From: Escherichia ruysiae
GTDB lineage: Bacteria > Pseudomonadota > Gammaproteobacteria > Enterobacterales > Enterobacteriaceae
Length of the DNA stretch: 64,000 nucleotides
Assembly: GCF_031323975.1 (NCBI RefSeq)
Contig: NZ_JAVIWS010000001.1
Coordinates: 3,038,001 to 3,102,000, forward strand
Direction of reading: 5' to 3'
Shown: one piece after another, positions 46,863 through 64,000 of the stretch
How the letters are laid out: each line of letters opens with the position of its first letter
Numbering within the stretch: the first letter of the stretch is position 1
Position numbers and translations under genes: made by a program
Notes under the pieces: generated by a model
Seen by the model: the letters and a program-made list of their open reading frames with translations, nothing else
Databases searched by the model: none
Told to the model about the DNA's origin: nothing

Positions 46863-47282
46863 ATGTTTGAATTCTATTTTGCCGCACATCAGCAGCGAGA
46901 AAGTGGTCAGCGAGTAACTGTCCAGCTACAACAACATGGCAAAACGAAGTATGCCATTTGGGCGCTGGTGACAAGCCTTTGGTTCGCAGGAATGGTGTTG
47001 GCTGGGGGGTATGCCCAGCAGTTATGGGCGATATGGATAGTTAAAACGGAAAATTCAGTAGAAGAAGCACCACCTTATAAACAATCAACACAACATTATT
47101 TCTTCAAAAAACAGCCATTGCCTGTCGTCGTCGAACCTGCCGAGGATGACGCGGACGAAGATGCCACGATAGAAAATGAGGCGTCGTCTTCAGAGGATGA
47201 AGGCACAGCTACAGGAGAAAGCGAGGAAAAAGCCGGTTTAAGAGAGCGAGTGAAAAATGCACTCAATGAGTTACAGCAATAA
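46863..47282 (+). CDS. gspB: GspB, partner of GspA
   Basis: A 139-residue bitopic protein with one membrane helix (about 32-52) and an acidic periplasmic domain (EDDADEDATIENEASSSEDE) ending KAGLRERVKNALNELQQ. The ATG at 46863 follows the gspA stop by one base. The open frame runs 37 codons further upstream inside gspA. The N-terminal 30 residues differ strongly from K-12 GspB as I recall. S10 operon promoter elements begin 33 bases after its stop. Confidence 0.92.
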   Translation: MFEFYFAAHQQRESGQRVTVQLQQHGKTKYAIWALVTSLWFAGMVLAGGYAQQLWAIWIVKTENSVEEAPPYKQSTQHYFFKKQPLPVVVEPAEDDADEDATIENEASSSEDEGTATGESEEKAGLRERVKNALNELQQ

Positions 47283-47314
47283 TCTGCCCGTTGTTTACTT
47301 TACTAGCAATACGC

Positions 47315-47342
47315 TTGCGTTCGATGGTTAAGTATGTATAAT
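47315..47342 (+). promoter_or_regulatory. Promoter of the S10 operon
   Basis: A -35 TTGCGT (47315-47320), a 16-base spacer and a perfect -10 TATAAT (47337-47342), then a GC-rich discriminator (GCGCGGGC). The start is expected near 47349, giving a leader of about 170 bases. Confidence 0.88.
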
Positions 47343-47348
47343 GCGCGG

Positions 47349-47831
<483 letters not shown>

Positions 47832-47851
47832 TCAGGTCATTGAGCGATTGA

Positions 47852-50247
<2,396 letters not shown>

Positions 50248-50260
50248 TTTTAGAGGATAA

Positions 50261-50542
<282 letters not shown>

Positions 50543-50547
50543 GGTAG

Positions 50548-52476
<1,929 letters not shown>

Positions 52477-52501
52477 TACAGTACACTCTCTCGATACGAA
52501 T

Positions 52502-52532
52502 AAACGGCTCAGAAATGAGCCGTTTATTTTTT
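52502..52532 (+). terminator. Terminator at the end of the S10 operon
   Basis: The 10-bp stem AAACGGCTCA / TGAGCCGTTT has a GAAA tetraloop, then ATTTTTTCT. It separates the S10 from the spc operon; the spc -10 lies only 25 bases beyond. Confidence 0.92.
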
Positions 52533-52533
52533 C

Positions 52534-52562
52534 TACCCATATCCTTGAAGCGGTGTTATAAT
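52534..52562 (+). promoter_or_regulatory. Promoter of the spc operon
   Basis: A perfect -10 TATAAT at 52557-52562 with a GC discriminator (GCCGCGCCC). The -35 is weak (about 52534-52539, TACCCA with a 17-base spacer). It lies about 80 bases upstream of rplN; the position corresponds to the E. coli spc promoter. Confidence 0.8.
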
Positions 52563-52628
52563 GCCGCGCCCTCGATATGGGGATTTTTAACGACCTGATT
52601 TTCGGGTCTCAGTAGTAGTTGACATTAG

Positions 52629-53891
<1,263 letters not shown>

Positions 53892-53902
53892 GGTAGGGTT
53901 AC

Positions 53903-54211
<309 letters not shown>

Positions 54212-54238
54212 TTGTCACCAATTGAATCACGGGAGTAA

Positions 54239-55546
<1,308 letters not shown>

Positions 55547-55551
55547 GGTAG

Positions 55552-56685
<1,134 letters not shown>

Positions 56686-56692
56686 GTAGCAG

Positions 56693-58172
<1,480 letters not shown>

Positions 58173-58190
58173 TTTATTCGCATATTTTTC

Positions 58191-58219
58191 TTGCAAAGTT
58201 GGGTTGAGCTGGCTAGATT
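58191..58219 (+). promoter_or_regulatory. Promoter of the alpha operon
   Basis: A -35 TTGCAA (58191-58196), a 17-base spacer and -10 TAGATT (58214-58219), about 100 bases upstream of rpsM. The -10 falls inside the spc terminator hairpin. Confidence 0.75.
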
Positions 58220-58225
58220 AGCCAG

Positions 58226-58236
<11 letters not shown>
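58208..58236 (+). terminator. Hairpin at the end of the spc operon, overlapping the alpha promoter
   Basis: The perfect 8-bp stem GCTGGCTA / TAGCCAGC (58208-58215 with 58219-58226) has a three-base loop, followed by CAATCTTTTG. It acts as a likely partial terminator for spc; its DNA also carries the alpha -10 box. Confidence 0.7.
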
Positions 58237-58675
<439 letters not shown>

Positions 58676-58688
58676 TCGGGGTGATTGA

Positions 58689-59735
<1,047 letters not shown>

Positions 59736-59760
59736 AGCTTAGTACCAAAGAGAGGACACA

Positions 59761-60750
59761 ATGCAGGGTTCTGTGACAGAGTTTCTAAAACCGCGCCTGG
59801 TTGATATCGAGCAAGTGAGTTCGACGCACGCCAAGGTGACCCTTGAGCCTTTAGAGCGTGGCTTTGGCCATACTCTGGGTAACGCACTGCGCCGTATTCT
59901 GCTCTCATCGATGCCGGGTTGCGCGGTGACCGAGGTTGAGATTGATGGTGTACTACATGAGTACAGCACCAAAGAAGGCGTTCAGGAAGATATCCTGGAA
60001 ATCCTGCTCAACCTGAAAGGGCTGGCGGTGAGAGTTCAGGGCAAAGATGAAGTTATTCTTACCTTGAATAAATCTGGCATTGGCCCTGTGACTGCAGCCG
60101 ATATCACCCACGACGGTGATGTCGAAATCGTCAAGCCGCAGCACGTGATCTGCCACCTGACCGATGAGAACGCGTCTATTAGCATGCGTATCAAAGTTCA
60201 GCGCGGTCGTGGTTATGTGCCGGCTTCTACCCGAATTCATTCGGAAGAAGATGAGCGCCCAATCGGCCGTCTGCTGGTCGACGCATGCTACAGCCCTGTA
60301 GAGCGTATTGCCTACAATGTTGAAGCAGCGCGTGTAGAACAGCGTACCGACCTGGACAAGCTGGTCATCGAAATGGAAACCAACGGCACAATCGATCCTG
60401 AAGAGGCGATTCGTCGTGCGGCAACCATTCTGGCTGAACAACTGGAAGCTTTCGTTGACTTACGTGATGTACGTCAGCCGGAAGTGAAAGAAGAGAAACC
60501 AGAGTTCGATCCGATCCTGCTGCGCCCTGTTGACGATCTGGAATTGACTGTCCGCTCTGCTAACTGCCTTAAAGCAGAAGCTATCCACTATATCGGTGAT
60601 CTGGTACAGCGTACCGAGGTTGAGCTCCTTAAAACGCCTAACCTTGGTAAAAAATCTCTTACTGAGATTAAAGACGTGCTGGCTTCCCGTGGACTGTCTC
60701 TGGGTATGCGCCTGGAAAACTGGCCACCGGCAAGCATCGCTGACGAGTAA
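59761..60750 (+). CDS. rpoA: RNA polymerase alpha subunit
   Basis: A 329-residue subunit. The N-terminal domain (1-235) dimerises and assembles beta and beta-prime. The C-terminal domain (249-329) binds UP elements and activators such as [14 protein letters not shown] carries Arg265 and the GKKSLTEIK loop is intact. It is co-transcribed with ribosomal genes. Confidence 0.98.
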
Positions 60751-60766
60751 CCGGATCACAGGTTAA

Positions 60767-61174
<408 letters not shown>

Positions 61175-61186
61175 TCTGAAGCAACG

Positions 61187-61216
61187 TAAAAAAACCCGCC
61201 CCGGCGGGTTTTTTTA
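61187..61216 (+). terminator. Terminator of the alpha operon
   Basis: The stem AACCCGC / GCGGGTT with a CCCG loop, flanked by A-runs on the left and seven Ts on the right, 13 bases past the rplQ stop. The symmetric A/T flanks could work on either strand. Confidence 0.93.
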
Positions 61217-61280
61217 TACCCGCAGTATCCCCACTTATCTACAATAGCTGTACTCTTTTTGTTCATCCCCTGGAGTATTT

Positions 61281-61649
61281 ATGTGGTTACTTGACCAGTG
61301 GGCAGAGCGCCATATATCAGAAGCGCAAGCGAAAGGTGAGTTTGATAACCTGCCCGGTAGCGGCGAGCCATTGATACTTGATGATGATTCCCACGTGCCA
61401 CCGGAATTACGTGCGGGGTATCGCTTGTTGAAGAATGCAGGTTGCTTACCGCCAGAACTTGAGCAACGAAAGGAGGCAATTCAACTTCTGGATATCCTCA
61501 AAGGTATTCATCATGACGATCCGCAATATCATGAAGTTAGTCGTCGGTTGTTATTACTGGAGTTAAAGCTGCGACAAGCAGGATTGAGCACCGAGTTTTT
61601 ACGTGGTGAGTATGCTGACAAGTTGTTGGACAAAATCAACGATAACTAG
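61281..61649 (+). CDS. yhdN: YhdN, DUF1992/DnaJ-related conserved protein
   Basis: A 122-residue cytoplasmic protein of the DUF1992 family (related to a C-terminal domain of DNAJC28). Conserved FDNLPGSGEPLILDDDSHVPPELRAGYRLLKNAGCLPPE. No J-domain is present; function unknown. It lies 11 bases before zntR, so the two are probably co-transcribed. Confidence 0.92.
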   Translation: MWLLDQWAERHISEAQAKGEFDNLPGSGEPLILDDDSHVPPELRAGYRLLKNAGCLPPELEQRKEAIQLLDILKGIHHDDPQYHEVSRRLLLLELKLRQAGLSTEFLRGEYADKLLDKINDN

Positions 61650-61659
61650 TGGAGTATGT

Positions 61660-62085
61660 ATGTATCGCATTGGTGAGCTGGCAAAAATGGCGGAAGTAAC
61701 ACCCGACACGATTCGTTATTACGAAAAGCAGCAGATGATGGAGCATGAAGTGCGTACCGAAGGTGGGTTTCGCCTGTATACCGAAAGCGATCTCCAGCGA
61801 TTGAAATTTATCCGCCATGCCAGACAACTAGGTTTCAGTCTGGAGTCGATCCGCGAGTTGCTGTCGATCCGTATCGATCCTGAGCACCATACCTGTCAGG
61901 AGTCAAAAGGCATTGTGCAGGAAAGATTGCAGGAAGTCGAAGCACGGATAGCCGAGTTGCAGAGTATGCAGCGTTCCTTGCAACGCCTTAACGATGCCTG
62001 TTGTGGGACCGCCCATAGCAGTGTTTATTGCTCGATTCTTGAAGCTCTTGAACAAGGGGCGAGTGGCGTTAAGAGTGGCTGTTGA
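61660..62085 (+). CDS. zntR: ZntR, zinc-responsive MerR-family activator of zntA
   Basis: A 141-residue MerR-type regulator. The N-terminal HTH (MYRIGELAKMAEVTPDTIRY) and the dimerisation helix are followed by the metal-binding end: DACCGTAHSSVYC contains the Cys114/Cys115/His119/Cys124 set, and the protein ends KSGC. Zinc-loaded ZntR twists the zntA promoter; zntA itself is not in this window. I use the ATG at 61660; the open frame extends 19 codons into yhdN. Confidence 0.95.
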   Translation: MYRIGELAKMAEVTPDTIRYYEKQQMMEHEVRTEGGFRLYTESDLQRLKFIRHARQLGFSLESIRELLSIRIDPEHHTCQESKGIVQERLQEVEARIAELQSMQRSLQRLNDACCGTAHSSVYCSILEALEQGASGVKSGC

Positions 62086-62140
62086 TTTTTTGCACTGGCA
62101 GGATTACACTCGCGCCGTAAAATAATCAATTGGAGTTTTT

Positions 62141-62359
62141 ATGAGCCGATATCAGCATACGAAAGGGCAGATAAAGGATAATGCGATAGAAGCATTACTG
62201 CATGACCCCCTGTTCAGACAACGCGTAGAGAAAAATAAAAAAGGGAAAGGCAGCTATATGCGAAAAGGAAAACATGGCAATCGGGGGAACTGGGAGGCCA
62301 GTGGCAAGAAAGTGAATCGCTTTTTTACCACTGGCCTTCTGCTTTCTGGCGCTTGTTAA
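62141..62359 (+). CDS. arfA: ArfA, alternative ribosome-rescue factor
   Basis: A 72-residue protein that recruits RF2 to ribosomes stalled on mRNA lacking a stop codon. The N-terminal part ([20 protein letters not shown], then the basic [24 protein letters not shown] region) is the active form; the hydrophobic tail [10 protein letters not shown] marks full-length protein for degradation. A long hairpin over codons 52-66 lets RNase III or termination produce a nonstop mRNA, so active ArfA appears when tmRNA fails. It overlaps mscL tail-to-tail by 4 bases. Confidence 0.95.
   Translation: MSRYQHTKGQIKDNAIEALLHDPLFRQRVEKNKKGKGSYMRKGKHGNRGNWEASGKKVNRFFTTGLLLSGAC
62296..62336 (+). promoter_or_regulatory. 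Nonstop-generating hairpin within arfA
   Basis: The perfect 9-bp outer stem GGCCAGTGG / CCACTGGCC (62296-62304 with 62328-62336) continues into a mostly paired inner stem (AAGAAAGTG / CGCTTTTTT, with wobbles) and an AAT loop. The known E. coli arfA hairpin at this place is cut by RNase III or ends transcription before the stop codon, putting ArfA under tmRNA control. Confidence 0.85.
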
Positions 62360-62766
62360 GAGCGGTTATTCTGCTCTTTCAGCAAATCACGAATTTCTGT
62401 CAGTAATACTTCTTCTTTAGTTGGTGCTGGAGCCGCCGCCGGTTCTTCTTTTTTCCGATTCAGTTTGTTGATTAGCTTAATCGCCATAAAGATGGCAAAG
62501 GCCACAATCAGAAAATCAAATACGTTTTGAATGAAGACGCCGTAATGCATAACAACAGCGGGTACATCCCCCTGCGCATCGCGTAATGTGACAGCAAACT
62601 GTTTAAAGTCGATCCCGCCAATTAATAAACCCAGTGGCGGCATGATGATATCAGCAACCAGTGAAGAGACGATCTTACCGAATGCGGCGCCGATAATGAC
62701 ACCTACAGCCAAATCCACTACATTCCCGCGCATCGCAAATTCGCGAAATTCTTTAATAATGCTCAT
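62356..62766 (-). CDS. mscL: MscL, large-conductance mechanosensitive channel
   Basis: A 136-residue inner-membrane channel that opens at near-lytic tension. N-terminal amphipathic helix [16 protein letters not shown]1 ([19 protein letters not shown], with the gate-lining glycines), periplasmic loop, TM2 (about 75-98) and a C-terminal helical bundle. Identical to E. coli as far as I can recall. Convergent with arfA, downstream of trkA. Confidence 0.97.
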   Translation of the reverse strand: MSIIKEFREFAMRGNVVDLAVGVIIGAAFGKIVSSLVADIIMPPLGLLIGGIDFKQFAVTLRDAQGDVPAVVMHYGVFIQNVFDFLIVAFAIFMAIKLINKLNRKKEEPAAAPAPTKEEVLLTEIRDLLKEQNNRS

Positions 62767-62872
62767 GTCTTTCTCCCTATGAAGCTAACATTTATAAGTC
62801 TAACAAATGTTAAGGCATTTTCCTGCCAGGAATGAATTTAATTAATCCTTGAAAAGAAAAGGGAAATAATAG

Positions 62873-62888
62873 GGCGTCATAAGACGCC
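62873..62888 (-). terminator. Weak hairpin terminator after trkA
   Basis: On the - strand the stem GGCGTC / GACGCC has a TTAT loop. A pyrimidine-rich but interrupted tract follows (CTATTATTTCC). It starts 7 bases past the trkA stop; termination before mscL may be partial. Confidence 0.5.
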
Positions 62889-62895
62889 TTATTAA

Positions 62896-64000
62896 TTACA
62901 AGAAGAAAGGGCTTGGCTGGAAGAGTCGTTCGACGTCGGTAATAAACTTTTTATCTGTAAGAAACATAATCACGTGATCGCCTTGCTCAATACGTAAATT
63001 ATCATTAGCAATCATCACGTCGTTTCCGCGTACCACCGCACCGATGATTGTCCCCGGTGGCAGTTTAATTTCATCAATAACCCGACCAACAACACGAGAA
63101 GTGCTCTCATCACCGTGAGCAACAGCTTCAATAGCTTCAGCCACACCTCGACGGAGTGAGGAAACACCAACAATATCAGCTTTTCGCACATGACTAAGCA
63201 ACGCAGATATAGTTGCTTGTTGCGGTGAAATCGCAATATCGATCACGCTTCCTTGAACCAGATCCACATAAGCGCGACGTTGGATCAACACCATCACCTT
63301 TTTCGCCCCCATACGTTTGGCAAGCATGGCGGACATGATATTGGCTTCGTCATCGTTGGTGACGGCAATAAACAGATCAACTTGATCAATATGTTCTTCA
63401 GCCAGCAGTTCCTGATCCGACGCATCGCCAAAAAAGACGATCGTATTCTGCAACTTTTCCGCCAGTTCGGCAGCGCGCTGCTGATTACGTTCGATGAGTT
63501 TGACGCTGTAATCTTTTTCCAGACGACGCGCCAGTCCAGCGCCGATATTGCCGCCGCCTACCAGCATAATCCGCTTATACGGTTTTTCCAGACGTTGTAA
63601 TTCGCTCATCACCGCGCGGATATGCTGTGAAGCGGCAATAAAGAACACTTCATCACCAGCTTCAACGATGGTCGAACCTTGCGGACGAATGGGGCGATCG
63701 TGGCGGAAAATTGCTGCCACACGAGTATCGATATGTGGCATATGTTCGCGCATGGTCGAAAGTGCATTACCAATCAGCGGGCCACCATAATAGGCTTTAA
63801 CCACAGCCAGACTGACTTTACCCTCAGCGAAGTTCACCACCTGCAATGCGCCGGGATACTCAATCAGTCGGTAAATATTATCGATAACCAACTGCTCTGG
63901 CGCGATCAGATGATCAATCGGTACGGCATCAGAATGGAATAGCTTATCAGCATCTCGAACGTAGTCCGGCGAGCGGATACGAGCGATGCGATTAGGGGTG
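62896..64000 (-). CDS. trkA: TrkA, NAD-binding peripheral subunit of the Trk potassium uptake systems (5' end cut by the window edge)
   Basis: The C-terminal 367 or so residues of TrkA are visible, from [17 protein letters not shown] at the right edge to the stop. E. coli TrkA is 458 residues as I recall, so about 91 N-terminal residues are missing. The second RCK half starts with the nucleotide-binding loop [18 protein letters not shown], and an RCK-C domain ends [17 protein letters not shown]. It gates TrkH/TrkG. The frame is open through a TTG at 63891, which is internal and not the true start. Confidence 0.95.
   Translation of the reverse strand, partial: TPNRIARIRSPDYVRDADKLFHSDAVPIDHLIAPEQLVIDNIYRLIEYPGALQVVNFAEGKVSLAVVKAYYGGPLIGNALSTMREHMPHIDTRVAAIFRHDRPIRPQGSTIVEAGDEVFFIAASQHIRAVMSELQRLEKPYKRIMLVGGGNIGAGLARRLEKDYSVKLIERNQQRAAELAEKLQNTIVFFGDASDQELLAEEHIDQVDLFIAVTNDDEANIMSAMLAKRMGAKKVMVLIQRRAYVDLVQGSVIDIAISPQQATISALLSHVRKADIVGVSSLRRGVAEAIEAVAHGDESTSRVVGRVIDEIKLPPGTIIGAVVRGNDVMIANDNLRIEQGDHVIMFLTDKKFITDVERLFQPSPFFL

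Noticed and set aside
63891..63891. TTG as start of a 331-residue TrkA
   Set aside because: The frame is open and TrkA-like upstream of this point to base 64000; the TTG is an internal Leu codon in PEQLVIDN.

Overview
The window is a stretch of Escherichia chromosome. Gene content, gene order and the proteins I can compare from memory match the E. coli trkA-to-frlA segment, shown here so that the ribosomal operons lie on the + strand. The ribosomal and translation proteins look identical or nearly identical to E. coli. Several accessory proteins (CysG, GspA, GspB, GspO, ChiA) differ from the K-12 sequences I remember. Two translation markers also differ from K-12: rpsG stops at the 156-residue short form, and the tuf gene after fusA ends in Ser. 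I read this as E. coli (or a very close Escherichia) outside the K-12 lineage. No prophage, insertion sequence, CRISPR array, tRNA or rRNA gene was seen.

Layout. 1-8.2 kb (mostly - strand): 5' part of frlA (fructoselysine permease), the small lipoprotein gene yhfL, the anaerobic nitrite-reduction operon nirBDC-cysG with an FNR/NarL-type promoter, and the MFS gene tsgA. 8.4-24.3 kb: ppiA, the Fic/YhfG pair, pabA, argD, yhfK, crp, yhfA, prkB, yheU-yheT-yheS, kefG-kefB-yheV, slyD, slyX and fkpA. This is housekeeping metabolism, global regulation, potassium efflux and protein folding. 24.3-30.7 kb: yheO-tusDCB (tRNA 2-thiolation relay), then the str operon rpsL-rpsG-fusA-tufA.

30.7-47.3 kb is an accessory block that separates the str operon from the S10 operon. 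It holds the chitinase/lysozyme gene chiA, bfd-bfr (iron storage), and a type II secretion locus made of gspC-to-gspO on the - strand and gspAB diverging on the + strand. ChiA is the known substrate of this secretion system in E. coli, so substrate, machine and prepilin peptidase are encoded together. gspN and a pilotin gene are absent.

47.3-61.2 kb: the S10, spc and alpha ribosomal-protein operons, from rpsJ to rplQ, including secY and rpoA. Promoters, leaders and terminators are recognisable at each operon boundary. 61.2-64 kb: yhdN, zntR (zinc-responsive MerR regulator), arfA (ribosome rescue, with its mRNA hairpin), mscL, and trkA, which runs off the right edge.

I found no convincing undescribed system. 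The items most worth a second look are the degenerate Fic active site with its overlapping antitoxin gene, an exact 38-bp repeat inside chiA that suggests intragenic conversion, the rpsG and tufA allele states, and regulatory hairpins that overlap neighbouring genes or promoters. Comparisons with K-12 are from memory and are labelled as such.
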